From Bos javanicus (Eukaryota > Chordata > Mammalia > Artiodactyla > Bovidae), in NCBI RefSeq assembly GCF_032452875.1, contig NC_083870.1, positions 8,432,001 to 8,496,000 of the forward strand: a stretch of 64,000 bases of DNA. The letters run 5' to 3'. Positions 36,701 to 48,884 of this stretch are shown in pieces. How positions within the stretch are numbered: position 1 is the stretch's first letter; each line of letters starts with the position of its first letter. The notes beneath the pieces were generated by a model that saw nothing but the letters and a program-made list of their open reading frames with translations, was not told the DNA's origin and made no database searches. Both the position numbers and the translations under genes were made by a program.

Positions 36701-37310
36701 TCACTGTCTCTCAGGGCGCCTGCGCACCCACACTCAGAATCCACCCACTTGCATCCTCGGCGCTTGCGTGAACCCGCCCCCTTGGCTCCGCCGCTGACAC
36801 CATGGAAACACAGCCAACTTTAGGACCGCCAGTTCCCAGCTCTGCCAAAAATTTTCTTTAGACCATCATTCCAAAACAAGTCCCTAAAGTAGAGTCCCAT
36901 CGCCCCATCTTGTGGCCCTAAAGGATATAAACCTGACAATCGTTGTATGGCCCCCCCGGCTTGCAGCACAGACCTTCCCAGGGAGCAGGGATGCGAACGT
37001 AGGGTCCAGCCCACAGAACAGAGAAGTATCCACATAGGGATGGGAAGCTCCTCGGAGGGTAGGGAATACTGACCCTTCAAAACCAGTCCTCAGTCATCTT
37101 GCAGGCCGAAGCAGGAGGCTCCCTGCTCAAGCACATGAGCAGACTTCAGCAGCAGGGACAGCAGTCAGGATTTCCTTTCATTCTGGTCCAGACCAGAGCT
37201 TCCTCCATTTCCCCCTCCCCCCTGAACTAGGATGGTCGTACATGTGCCTTGGGTGGTAGCCTGCTGACCCTTAGGCTACTCACCCACGATTACAGCCACC
37301 AATGAGAGCC
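36701..37310. other. Spacer between USP21 and UFC1, no gene seen
   Basis: No conserved exon or recognised repeat. The UFC1 3' end lies about 650 bp upstream of the USP21 promoter in the shared direction of transcription. Confidence 0.4.
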
Positions 37311-37314
37311 GCAA

Positions 37315-37671
37315 GCCACCAGAGAAAGCAGCTTTTATTGATGAGTTATCTCCAGAAACCAGAAAGACTATGTACCCACTTTTGGTCCCCCCCATCCCTC
37401 TAGACCTCGCAGTGCTCCACCTAGGGAAGGGGTATAAATTGCCTCTTGGTTTTTCAAGGCCGTAGTCTTTCCTCTTCCTGTGTAGCCCAACTTAAGAAAT
37501 TCAGCAGCAGTGCTGTTTTTTTCAGCAGTGTCTGCTGCAGCTACTTAGTAACAATTATGGGTGAAGAGGTATGAAGGGAAGCAGTTAGATGAGTAAGACG
37601 AATGATGCACAGGAAAACAGGAACAGTAGCCTATCAAAGGTCCCTCTGTCCTGCCTCAGTGGCTTGATCCT
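37315..37671 (-). terminator. UFC1: UFC1 3' UTR and poly(A) signal
   Basis: AATAAA on the minus strand at 37339-37334 gives a 3' UTR of about 350 nt. The cleavage site near 37315 is inferred. Confidence 0.75.
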
Positions 37672-40600
37672 TCATTGGCTGCATTTCTCTTTATGCTGAA
37701 TCACTCCCTTCTGAATCAGATCGGGGATTTCCACTGCCAGCCATGGACCCAGCTGCAATACAAGGGAGACCCTGTGAGATTACTACCAGCCAGTCAATGC
37801 CTTGTATTCCACCAGAAGCTCCTTCCTAGAGATAGTCTGGGAGAACAGACCCAAAGGAAAACACTGTTATTCCAGGTTTACTCTCACTGTTCTTATATCA
37901 CTCAGGACCAAACCCCTTCCCCTCTTATACACCAGATACTCCAAACTTACCCCTAGAGCCATGAGATGAGCTAGTCCAAACTTAGGCACATTCCTGGCCC
38001 ACAAAGGCTTAAAGTGATCAGTCAGGCATATTTTGCCACCCCTATGAGAGGAACAAGATCAGAAGGTGTTGACATGCAAGGTACACCACAAAGCAAAGCA
38101 GATTCTTGAGAGCACAGGAAGACTACTGGGGATCAGAACTGAGAACGAGGTCATCTAAGTGCTTTGCCCAGGCTTGGCAGAGGGAGATGTAGAATTTCTC
38201 TAGGCCGGCAGACTCTGGGGAAATTTCTGCCTTGGAGAGTTCTTCACCAAGGCCTTCTTTGACCTTTTCCCATCTCCTGTTAAGTCCTACCTGTACATCT
38301 TTGCTGTTTTTCCATCTAGTTCAGGTACTGCAATTTCTGGAGCAGTAGTGGGATATGTGATAGGAATCTGGAAGAATTACAAGGCTTTAATATGACAGAA
38401 GCAGAATAGAAAGGAACTAATCTAATCAGATATACACATTTCTTGGTTGAAATGAAAGGTGCTGCAAACTCCCCCAAGCAGCAGTTACATAGCAGGGTTC
38501 TGGACATGGAGATGAGTAATTAAAACCTGTGCTTGTTTCAAACGTCATTAAGATTTTCCCTCCCATTTAAAAAGTTTTCTTTGGTCCCTCCAAGAAAGGT
38601 TAGCTTGTTAACAATCACCTAATCCATCATCCTCAACTAACCTCCATTAACTACCACTCCATTATACTCACGTCAAACTCGATGTCAAACTCATATTTGA
38701 GGAGGTCATGGATGTACCAGCATTTTCCAAACCACCTATAACAGAAACCAAACCTCAGTCCAATTTTCCCATTCTTCTAATACTCATACGACATCTTTTT
38801 GGCTTAGGTGACCAGCCTGGGAGACCCATAGGTTGGGAATTGGGAACTCTGGAGTTGTGGGAGTGAAGACTAGAAGGGGGCAGGAAAGGCCTGAGAGTGG
38901 GTTCTGGGACACCGGAATGCTTAAGCTAGGTAAGATCCCCACTGCCACAACTCCCGAGAGGGTCTGCCTACCGAGTCCCTTCCTTGTTGGACTCCAGTCG
39001 GAACCAGTCATTGTCCGCATTCTTGTTGTTCTCCACATACTAAAAGCAGAAAATGAGGTTTTTGAGGGGGGAATTGGAGCCAAGGGCAGTACGCCTTCCC
39101 TCAAAAGAAGTGTGATTAGTATGTTTACCCAACTTAGTATGTTTACTCTCTTTACCCAACTTTTCTGACATAAGTTGAAGTCAAAGCCATATTGGTAAGT
39201 AGGGCACTTGTGCAGAAGAGAGAATAGAATGCTTGGGTTCTACTCAATTTAACAGGCACAAAAAACTTTATGATGTTGCCTGGCTTTTCTTCTCACTTCT
39301 GACAATCTCAGCGACAACTCATTTTATGGCATATTCCTTCCCAAGACTTCATTTTGTCCTGATGTTGACTAGCACTCATATGCTGATGACTTCTAAATCT
39401 TTATCTTTAAACTAGAGCTTTTCCCAGAGCTTCAAAGTCTACATCCAAATGTATATTGAAACTTCTACCTTCATTCCACAGGTGCAATTCAAACTTGGCA
39501 CTGCCAGTTTCCCCCTAGTCCTTCAGACTTGTTTCTTCACAGCACCAATCTCCATTGGCAGTATTAGCGTGCAGTCACCCACGCTAAAAATCTGGAAATC
39601 ATCCTTAAGTCTCCTTCCCCTTTACAAACCAATCTTTTATGATATCCTGCTGATTTTACCTTCTGAATATTCTTCAAGTCTACCTCTCCTCTCTTTACCA
39701 TAACTGCTGAATTTATATTATCACTTTTCTTTTGCCTGGATTAATGACAGCCTCCAAACTTCAGCCTTAGCCCTGCCAATTCTGTTTTCCTCTCTTCTGC
39801 CAGTGATTGATTTAAACCCAAATCTCATCATGTTAACATCCTCTGCTTAACATCCTTTAAAGGTATCCCAAGGCCTCCAAGATAGAATTCAAGTGCTCCA
39901 ATCTATTTATTGTCTTATCTACCACTCCCTGACACACCCTGATGCTCTAACAACTCTGAACTACTTGTGTTTCTTCATATAGGTCATGTGTTTCTAGCTT
40001 CCATAACTTTGCTCTTGCTGTTCCTTTTGCCTTGAATGTTCTTCTCTTATGCTCGTTTTTTATAAGGCTAACTTATGTTTACTCTTTCAGTCTCAGCTCA
40101 AGCATTGCCTCTTCTAAAAGCCTTCCCTGACCAGACCCAGGCTAGATTTAGGTATCTCACCTCCTGCTTCAAAACATCCTAGCAATTTCTCAGATTCCTT
40201 CTCCCTCTTTCTCCACCTTATGTATTATAATAATATGTTTCTGTCTATCGGTAGGCTCCACTTTATTCGGCTTTGGATACCCTTCCTAGGTACCAGATGT
40301 ACATTATTTTTTAAATTTATTTTTTAGTGAATACATGCACCAGGAAACCTTTGAAACAGAGACCACCGCAAGAAGTCAAATTTTTTCCATAGAACGGAGA
40401 TTAGCTGAGAAAACGGTTCATTCCTAACTGAGCTGAGCTCCTCATCTCTCTGCAACTAATACCTACTTTAATTTTTCGCTCTAATATGTATTCCTACCTT
40501 AGGACAAGTGAAAGAGCGGAGGGACTCAGGCCCGGACTTAGGGCTCTAAGAAATCCTTAAGACCACCTCCCCTACATCCAGGAGAGCAATCACCTGGAGC

Positions 40601-41000
40601 CAGAAAGACACGTCATTTTCCTGGGCCGCGTATCCCTAAAATAACTGCTGCTTTCAGGAAGAAAATCTGGCCCCACTGTAATTCCTAGCTTGAGTATCTT
40701 CTGCCTCCTGCCCACCGCGGCTCCTTAAGTCCCCCAGCCCCGAAGTCATCCAGTATCGTTGAATTTTTAAGTTAAACTTTAAAACCGGAAGTGGATTCCA
40801 CACGGAGCCTATTCCGATGGACACCTGATTGCCCGCAAACCTTTTACGACACGGTTGACAGTAGAAGCACAACTAACCCGTATAAGAGACTGATATTCCT
40901 CCTTGAGTCTCTGCACCCACAACTCCCGATCTCGAGGTCCGGCGTTGGTCTTCAGCACCGGGATCTCAGACACGACACGCCGGGTGGCCTCGTCCGCCAT
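37672..41000 (-). CDS. UFC1: UFC1, UFM1-conjugating enzyme (E2)
   Basis: Six coding exons on the minus strand: 41000-40878, 39039-38972, 38735-38672, 38367-38291, 38041-37951, 37752-37672. All are in phase and give 167 aa, the human length. UFC1 takes activated UFM1 from the E1 UBA5 as a thioester and passes it to targets with the E3 UFL1; it acts in the cytosol and at the ER. The active-site cysteine is C116 in GGKICLTDHFKPLW (exon 5). The TYPTTAPEIAVPELDGKTAKMYRGGK segment and the C-terminal helix PDLIQKGVIQHKEK are present. The penultimate residue is Ser where human has Asn. The start codon is part of a YY1-type motif. The exon 1 donor is GTTAGT, weaker than usual. Confidence 0.98.
39380..40310 (+). 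mobile_element. Ancient LINE relic, L2-like, in UFC1 intron 1
   Basis: Long pyrimidine-rich text with L2 3'-region phrases ('gcctccaagatagaattcaag', 'tgccttgaatgttcttctc', 'gcctcttctaaaagccttcc'). It is antisense to UFC1. Recognition only; edges are approximate. Confidence 0.5.
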
Positions 41001-41060
41001 CTTAGACCAGGGCACAAGAGAAATACGGAAGTGGTATTACCTGTAGTTTACATTCAGGGC
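40994..41060 (-). promoter_or_regulatory. UFC1: UFC1 promoter / start region
   Basis: On the minus strand AAGATGGCGG (41003-40994) includes the start codon and matches the YY1-type motif. An ETS-like CGGAAGTGG on the plus strand lies just upstream of the gene at about 41026. The 5' UTR must be short (tens of nt). The start site is inferred. Confidence 0.55.
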
Positions 41061-41457
41061 GCCTCCATCTTTACTATGGGAAGATGGGGAGTGGCTGCCT
41101 TAAAACTTCGCTGAATACGATCTTTATTTTCTAGTAACGAAGACGAATTTGTCACCGGATCACCTGCTTGTGGGCGCAACGAGGAGGAAAGAATGGAAAC
41201 GGATGACTCTGTCCTGAATATGGCACCTATCATTTAACTGCAGATTGCTCAAAGGGTGACTTCCGCTCATGCTCAGAGACGTAATCTCAGAAAACCCTTC
41301 TGGACACTTGAAGAATTGTTAGAATTTCAGGCAGTTTTAGGCGCTCTTCTGGTTCCTGTCATCCTAAAATGCGCGAGTCACCTGTTTCAGCTTTGATTAA
41401 ACTTCCTTAACTTCCTTGTAGTTAGGCTGAGGTAGCAGGGAGCCACTGTAGTCTTCC
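41061..41457. other. UFC1 upstream flank, nothing recognised
   Basis: No exon or repeat was recognised. Several CCATCTT/AAGATGG words close to the gene (41070-41090) resemble further YY1-type sites. Confidence 0.4.
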
Positions 41458-41845
41458 ATTCAGTTCAGTTCATTTCTGTCGCTTAGTCGTGTCCGACTCT
41501 GCGACCCCATGGACGGGAGCATGCCAGGCCTCCCTGTCCATCACCAACTCCTGGAGCTTACTCAAACTCATGTCCATTAAGTTCATGATGCCATCCAACT
41601 ATCTCATCCTCTGTTGTCCCCTTCTCCTCCCGCTTTCGATCATTCCCAGCATCAGGGTCTTTTCAATTGAGTCAGTTTTTCGCATCAGGTGGCCAAAGTA
41701 TTGGAGTTTCAGCTTCAGCATCAGTCCTTCCAATGAATATTCAGGACTGATTTCCTTTAGGATGGACTGGTTTGATCTCCTTGCAGACCAAGGGATTCCC
41801 AAGAGTCCTCTCCAACACCACAATTCAAAAGCATCAAAAGTCATC
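41458..41845 (-). mobile_element. BovB LINE 3' end fragment
   Basis: Reverse-strand 3' end: the (TGAAC)-type tail reads 'cagttcagttca' at the left, and the broken C-terminal coding frame lies at 41599-41844. It is 5'-truncated. Confidence 0.92.
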
Positions 41846-42767
41846 CATTAGGAAGGTATTAAACTTCTGAAACTTATTGGAAACCATGGAGAATCAAAGT
41901 ATATACAGTCTCAGGCCGAAAGAGTTAACACAATTGAATTAGAGAATTCTTAATAAATGCCAAAATTGTTGAAAGGCCGCTAGAAAACTTGCCTTCATCT
42001 AGCCTAGTCATTTTTGGGTATGAAATTAACAAATCTAGGAGGGAATCATGTCTCTTATCTCCAGTGCATGGCACACAGTAGGTACCCAGTAATCCTTTTT
42101 CAGAATTTTGTATCTTCCAGTTGGTTTTTAAACAGAAGCACATTATTTTTGGCCTTAACTTACATGTCTTGTTTGCAGCGTTAATCACTGCAACCTTTAG
42201 CTGTAATTTTGGATCAAATCCTATTAATCATGAAATTCTATAGTTTATCTACAAATTTAATTTCTTATGGCTGAAACCTCCAGTACAATGCTGAGAGCAG
42301 ACACCCTTTTCTTGTTCTGATTTCAGGGAGGAAAGCACTGTCTTTCTTTTTTAAGTATGCTATTCTCTATAGGCTTCTCATGGGTGCCCTTTATCAGGTT
42401 AAGGAAGTTCCCTTCTCTTCCTAGTGCTGAAGGTTTTTATCATGAATGGGAGTGTTCCCCCCTCCCTGAATGCTTTTTCTTTATTCACTGAGATGATGAT
42501 GTAATTTTTTTCTTTTATTAGCATGCAATATGTTTCTTTAAAATATTGGATAAGGCTAAGGCAAAGCTTTGTAGTATCTCACTCGAGTTTTCTCTCCTAG
42601 AGAAATAAAGATTTATTCCATTTTGAGTGTGGGCTTTGTGGTGTGGTGGAAAGCAGAGATTTGGAATGAGGCGTGCAATTTGATTGTCATAAGAATTTGG
42701 AGGAGGAGGAGAAATAGGGAAATGTAGGTCAAATTGGGTGCACAGTGTTATAAAAAGAATACATTCT

Positions 42768-42964
42768 GAGGATTTAATGTACAGCTGGCTCAGCAGTAAA
42801 TCCACCTGCAATGCAGGAGACTCAGGTTTAATCCCTGGGTCAGGAAGATCCCCTGGAGAAGGAAATAGCAACCCACTCCAGTATTCTTGCCTGGGAAATC
42901 CCATGGATAGAGGAGCCTGGTGGCTACAGTCCACAGGGTCACAAGAGTTGGACACAACTTAGTG
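42768..42964 (+). mobile_element. Bov-tA SINE
   Basis: Bov-tA body with 'ccacctgcaatgcaggagac', 'cccactccagtattcttgcc' and 'gttggacacaacttagtgac'. The tRNA-like head is somewhat diverged. Confidence 0.9.
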
Positions 42965-43004
42965 ACTAGACTGCCACCACCACCGCATGGTGACTATAGA
43001 TGGG

Positions 43005-43256
43005 CTTTCTCTAGTTGTGGTGTGTGGGTGAGCAAGAGCTACTTTCTGTTGTGGTGCATGGGCTTCTCACTGTGGTGGCTTCTCTTGTGGAGCACAGGCT
43101 CTAGGTGCAGTGGCTTCAGAAATCGTAGTATGTGAGCTCAGTAGTTGTGGCACGTGGATTTTAGTTGCTCCATGGCATATGGAATCTTCCCACACCAGGG
43201 ATTGAACCCATGCATTGCAGGCAGATTCTTATCCACTGTACCACCAGGGAAGTCCA
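43005..43256 (-). mobile_element. Long tRNA-derived cetartiodactyl SINE (CHR type)
   Basis: Reverse-strand copy with GTGG/TTGTGG-rich internal units ('cttctcactgtggtggcttc', 'cagtagttgtggcacgtgg') ending in the tRNA-like head 'gtaccaccagggaagtcc'. Confidence 0.85.
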
Positions 43257-44011
43257 GTCTTAAATGTTCTTCCACACATGTGTTGACTATGTGAAGTGAT
43301 GGATATGGATATTGATTTTGGTAATCATTCGTATATGTGCTCACACGTGCAGATGTATTCACCACATGTATATGATAGATACATGCAGATGTATATCAAG
43401 CCACGATTTTAAAAATATATAGTTGTCAATTATTCCTCAGTAAAGTAGGGGAGGGCCAGACTTTGATGAATTACTTTATCTCTGTGAGCTGCATGTCCTC
43501 ACCTATGAAGGGATAGTAGTGTTTATAGGGCGATTTTAACTATATATACGAGCTTTTCATTTTTATTTTACTTATTTTTATTTATTTGTGCATTTATGGA
43601 GTTCTTACTACATTCAGGCATTGGAAATACAGTAGTGCATAAGGCAGGCAGAGTACTTGCCCTGAAGGAAATTGTCCTAAAACAGCTATAAAAAGGAATT
43701 GGACAGAAATGACTGGAAACTTCAATTCTGGGAAGTGTACTGACATCAGACCATGGTTTTGATGGATAGTACTGTTGGGTACACGAGGGTGCCCCTGAAA
43801 GTAGTTGAAAATCCCATTGTCAGTCATCATGGAGAAAAGTAGCCCTAGGGACAAAAGGAGAAATATTGTATTAGGGAAATAAACTTTGGACTAGGGGAGG
43901 AATTTAAGTTTTTCCTCATTCTGATTTTAAAGGGGTTAGTCTGGACTCTAATATTCTCAGAGAATATAGCTCAGAATGGTGAGGAGAGGGTACCACCATA
44001 TAGAGGATCAG

Positions 44012-44535
44012 TATAGATAGCATATTCAAAAGCAGAGACATTACTTTGCCAACAAAGGTTTGTCTAGTCAAGGCTATGGTTTTTCCTGTGGTCATATATG
44101 GATGTGAGAGTTGGACTGTGAAGAAGGCTGAGCGCCGAAGAATTGATGCTTTTGAACTGTGGTGTTGGAAAAGACTCTTGAGAGTCCCTTGGACTGCAAG
44201 GAGATCCAACCAGTCCATTCTGAAGGAAATCAGCCCTGGGATTTCTTTGGAAGGAATGATGCTAAAGCTGAAACTCCAGTACTTTGGCCACCTCATGCAA
44301 AGAGTTGACTCATTGGAAAAGACTCTGATGCTGGGAGGGATTGGGGACAGGAGGAGAAGGGGAGGACAGAGGATGAGATGGCTGGATGGCATCACTGACT
44401 CGATAGACATGAGTCATGGTGAACTCCTGGAGTTTGTGATGGACAGGGAGGCCTGGCGTGCTGCGATTCATGGGGTGGCAAAGAGTCGGACACGACTGAG
44501 CGACTGATCTGATCTGATCTGATCTGATCTGATAG
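44012..44535 (+). mobile_element. BovB LINE 3' end with (TGATC)n tail
   Basis: Starts at the 'tagatagcatattcaaaagc' segment, keeps an open C-terminal coding remnant (44046-44507, ending in the conserved KSRTRLSD) and ends in at least five GATCT units. The coding text carries ISLEGMMLK, a variant shared with the BovB pieces at 47.7-54.9 kb. Confidence 0.93.
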
Positions 44536-44664
44536 ATGGGTAACCAGTTCAGAAAACTTTTTTCCTTTTGTTATTGCCTTTAATTATTCTGGAGACTTCA
44601 GCAAAGAATTCTTATAACACTGAAGAGAACTTGGTGGAGAGAATGATTAAAAAAAAAAAATTTA

Positions 44665-44880
44665 TACAATGCTTACAATGTGCTAGGAACTGTCCTAAAC
44701 ATTAAAAAAAAAATTAGATCCTTTAGTTCTGGCAACAATCTTAATAGTTACTTCATTAGCTTCATTTACATTTGAAGAAACTGAAGTTGGGCTCAATGAA
44801 AGAAACCCCTATATCACACAGCCGCTAAATGGTAGAATTGGCATTCAGTCCCAAGCACAGTTTGGCTCTAGAGATCACAT
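44665..44880 (-). mobile_element. MIR SINE
   Basis: Reverse-strand MIR order: 'gtgctaggaactgtcctaaac', 'gaagaaactgaagttgggctc', 'tcacacagccgctaaatgg', 'gtttggctctagag'. Confidence 0.75.
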
Positions 44881-45559
44881 CCACAACCAGCTTTCTACCG
44901 TTTCTGGGCCAATGTGAAATTAGTAGCAGTGATCTGAGGGGTCAGAGTTCATATTAGAGGGCTATTCATCACCCTTAAAGGGCAGACAGTTATCAAAACA
45001 CAAAGAGAGACTGCAGAAACAAACAGTAGAGCTGCAGAAACATAAATGGGACAACCAGCCCCCTCCCTGGAATGGGCTGAAGTGTGCACAGGACTCTGAG
45101 GTGTTAATGTCACCCCTAGAGATTATAGAACTATGGACTTTGAGTTCAAAGCAAGATCTTGGCAAGGGTTGGGGGTGTCAGAGGATTTGGTTAATAAAGA
45201 TGAAAATACATATTCTTTGGGGAGGAGAAATTAATAAGTAGTCAATTACCATAAAATAAATCTCTATTCTGGACATGTACCAGTACAGTCCAAGTACATA
45301 TGCCTGAGAGAATCAGGTAAGGCTGATAGTATTGAACTGGATCCCTTAGGATGAGCATATTGAATATGCCGAAAAGGAGAGAACAGGGTAAATGTGACAT
45401 TCTAGGCAGAAAGAAGAGCATTCTGGAAGTCAGGAAGTCATGAAGGAATAAAGTAGTATATTAAGGACAGCAGATATCCAGATCGTTGTTTATAAGAGAA
45501 CACGGAAGAAAGCGCCTAGCAGGACTTAATTATATGCAATATGCTATATAGAAACATTT

Positions 45560-46500
45560 ATAAAATAAGCATAAAATCACAAAACAAAATTATACACAGA
45601 TGGAGCTTCAAAATACTTACAAATACATGCACCTGCTCAAAATTCAAAAGGTAGAAAATGCTATAGAGTGCAACGTAAGCCTGTAATGTAATGTAATGTG
45701 AATGTGAGTCTCCCTCTAATCCCATTCCTTGGCTACTTAGTCCTCTTCCCCAGGGCTCTCCTCTCGAACTAGCTCTCTGTATATCCTTCCAGATATACTC
45801 TGTGCACTTACACATATACACACATATACCTTCTTTGAAAACTCTTTATATAAGTCATAGCATACTGTTCAAATTTCTGCTCTTTTTTCATTGAGTAAAT
45901 ATCTTGGAGGCTGTTCTATATTAATACATAATTAAACTACCTCATTCTTCCCACCCCGACTCTTTCTTCTTTTGTAGATGCATCCCACTGTATGAATCTA
46001 CCATAATTTCTTCAGCAAGACCCTCAGGAGGTATATTTAAATTGTCTTTTGCTATTTATTACAAACAGTACTGCAGTTAATAGCTTTGTCTACTCATCAC
46101 TTTGTACACATGTAATAAATACCTAGATGTAGTACTGTTGCCTCAAAAGATTTGTGCTTTTTAAAATTTGTTAAATATTGCCTCTATAAAAGGCAATTTG
46201 TTAAAAATTGTCCTCTATAAAAATTAAACCAATTTGTATCACTACTAGCAATATATGAAATGACAAGTTTCCCCTCCTTAAAAAAAAAAATCAGTGTTAA
46301 CAACAGAGTTCTTTTTGCCAATTTCATGACTGAAGTAGAATCTCAAGACAATTTTAGAGTCTATTTCTCATTCTGAGTAAGGTTGAATATTTTTTTCATA
46401 GGTTTAGGATTCATTTGCATTTCATTTTCTATAAATTCTTATATGCATTGCTCCTTTTAAATTGTCATTTGTTTTTTCTTACTGATTTTATGAGTTTTTA
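45560..46500. mobile_element. Old L1-type LINE fragment (L1M-like)
   Basis: AT-rich text reminiscent of L1M 3' regions ('gctatttattacaaacagtac', 'aataaatacctagatgtag', 'aaccaatttgtatcactac'). Orientation and edges are uncertain. Confidence 0.45.
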
Positions 46501-46789
46501 AAAAATATATATTAAAGAGATTAGTCATTTGTGATGAATTATAAATATTTTCCTCAGTTTGTCTTAGTTTTTGTTCATAGTATTTCTAACCATGTAGAAA
46601 TTTTTTTTCCCCACAGTCTTTTTTTGCTTAAAATTTCTGGTATTGAGTCACCACAACAGTCTATATTACTTTTTAAAAATTATCCCATGTTTTCCTCTAG
46701 TACTGTTTCTCTTAAAATGAAAATGGCTTTGTTTGTTCTAGCTTATTTAAACAATACAGAAAAATAAATTCAAAATTCTACCCCATATT

Positions 46790-47694
46790 AAAAAAAAACC
46801 TGCTATCATTTTAAGTACACATCCTTCCAGACATCTCTATGCAGACATTTTTCTTCGTTTGGTTTTAATTTACTGTTATATAGGTGCTTAAGATGGATGC
46901 AAAGCTTTTGAACTTTCAGTTTTTCTTTTTTCCTAAGATGTTCATTTAAGACTATACATTTCCCTATAAGCATAGCTTTAGTCACATCCACATTTTGTAT
47001 GTAATATTTTTATTATCATTCAGTTCAAGTTATTTTCTAACTCCAACTGTGATTTTTTGGGGGGAGGTTACTTAGAAGTACTGTATTTCATAACTTCTAG
47101 TTACTTTTTTGTTACTGATCTGTATCTTAACTGCAAGTCAAGAAACATACTTTGTATCACTTCAGAACTTTGAAATTTGTTGAGATTTGCCTTATGGCAG
47201 TATAGGGTAGGGCTTCCCAGGTGACTCAGTGGTGGTGAAGAATCCACCAGCCAATGCAGGAGCCTCAGGAGATGTGGGCTTCATCCCTGGGTTCAAAAGA
47301 TCCCCTGGAAGAGAAAATGGAAACCCATTCCAGTATTCTGACTGGGATAATTCCATAGACAGAGGAGTTTTCCATGAGGTTGCAAAGAGTTGGATATGAC
47401 TGAGCATACACTATATGGTCAATTTTCAAAATGTCCCAAGTGTGCTTGAAAAAAATCTGTAATTTGCAGTTCTGGAGTATAGTGGCTGTATATATATATT
47501 TATACTCGTTGAGTTAAATTTGCTACTCATGTTATTTAAGTTTTTATTGGTTCTGAAAGAGGTTTGCTCTATCAGTGAGTAAGAGCAGTGTGTTAAATCT
47601 GTTATGATAGTGAATTCGTGTATTTTTTCCTTGTAGCTCTGTCACTCTATATATTTTCAAGTTAACTTCATACTTAAATGCAACTTTAAAACTT
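46790..47694 (-). mobile_element. L1 ORF2 endonuclease-region relic, downstream half
   Basis: Read on the minus strand, this follows L1 ORF2 text through the endonuclease region and beyond. For example, plus-strand 'tttgaaatttgttgagattt' and 'cccaagtgtgcttgaaaaaa' are typical reverse L1. It is interrupted by a Bov-tA at 47205-47410 and stops at the BovB junction at 47705. Its upstream L1 continuation lies inverted at 52790-52962. Confidence 0.7.
47205..47410 (+). mobile_element. Bov-tA SINE inside the L1 relic
   Basis: Diverged forward Bov-tA ('agggcttcccaggtgactcag' head, 'gcaaagagttggatatgactg' end). Confidence 0.85.
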
Positions 47695-47705
47695 CCAGGT
47701 ATATT
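47695..47705 (+). repeat. 11-bp BovB target-site sequence, left copy
   Basis: CCAGGTATATT lies between the L1 relic and the BovB (TGATC)n tail. The same 11 bases recur in reverse complement at 52952-52962, between the other L1 half and the broken end of the right-hand BovB piece. Confidence 0.75.
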
Positions 47706-48884
47706 CAGATCAGATCAGATGAGTCGCTCAGTCATGTCCGACTCTTTGTGACCCCATGAAACGCAGCACGCCAGGCCTCCCTGTCCAAAACCAACTCCCA
47801 GAGTTCACTAAGACTCACGTTCATCAAGTCAGTGATGCCATCCAGCCATCTCATCCTCTGTCCTCCCCTTCTCCTCTTGCCCCCAATCCCTCCCAGAATC
47901 AGAGTCTTTTCCAATGAGTCAACTCTTCAGGTGAGGTGGCCAAAGTACTGGAGTTTTAGCTTTAGCATCATTCCTTCCAAAGAAATCCCAGGGCTGATCT
48001 CCTTTAGAATGGACTGGTTGGATCTCCTTGCAGTCCCAGGGACTCTCAAGAGTCTTTTCAAACACCACAGTTCAAAAGCATCAATTCTTCGGCACTCAGC
48101 CTTCTTCATAGTCCAACTCTTACATCCATACATGACCACAGGAAAAACCATAGCCTTGACTAGACGAACCTTTGTTGGAAAAGTAATGTCTCTGCTTTTG
48201 AATATGCTATCTAGGTTGGTCATAACTTTCCTTCCAAGGAGTAAGCGTCTTTTAATTTCATGGCTGCAGTCACCATCTGCAGTGATTTTGGAGCCCAGAA
48301 AAATAAAGTCTGACACTGTTTCCACTGTTTCCCCATCTATTTCCCATGAAGTGAGGGGACCGGATGCCATGATCTTCGTTTTCTGAATGTTGAGCTTTAA
48401 GCCAACTTTTTCACTCTCCACTTTCACCTTCATCAAGAGGCTTTTTAGTTCCGCTTCACTTTCTGCCATAAGGGTGGTGTCATCTGCATATCTGAGTTTA
48501 TTGATATTTCTCCCGGCAATCTTGATCCCAGCTTGTGTTTCTTCAAGTCCAGCATTTCTCGTGATGTACTCTGCATATAAGTTAAATAAACAGGGTGACA
48601 ATATACAGCCTTGACATACTCCTTTTCGTATTTGGAACCAGTCTGTTGTTCCATGTCCAGTTCTAACTGTTGCTTCCTGACCTGCATACAAATTTCTCAA
48701 GAGGCAGATCAGGTGGTCTGGTATTCCCATCTCTTTCAGAATATTCCAGTTTATTGTGATCCACACAGTCAAAGGCTTTGGCATAGTCAATAAAGCAGAA
48801 ATAGATGTTTTTCTGGAACTCTCTTGCTTTTTCCATGATCCAGCGGATGTTGGCAATTTGATCTCTGGTTCCTCTGCCTTTTCT
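47706..48884 (-). mobile_element. BovB LINE 3' half (RT to tail), minus strand
   Basis: From the tail (reverse of GATCT units) at 47706 up to the RT segment beginning at 48884. The RT motif LRYADD is intact. A 334-codon open frame (48931-47927) covers it and starts in antisense endonuclease sequence across the junction. At 48883-48884 it meets the plus-strand BovB head-to-head with 2 bp of shared sequence (CT). Confidence 0.93.

Noticed and set aside
44500..44535. GATCT repeats considered as a CRISPR or regulatory array
   Set aside because: They are the short tandem 3' tail of BovB.
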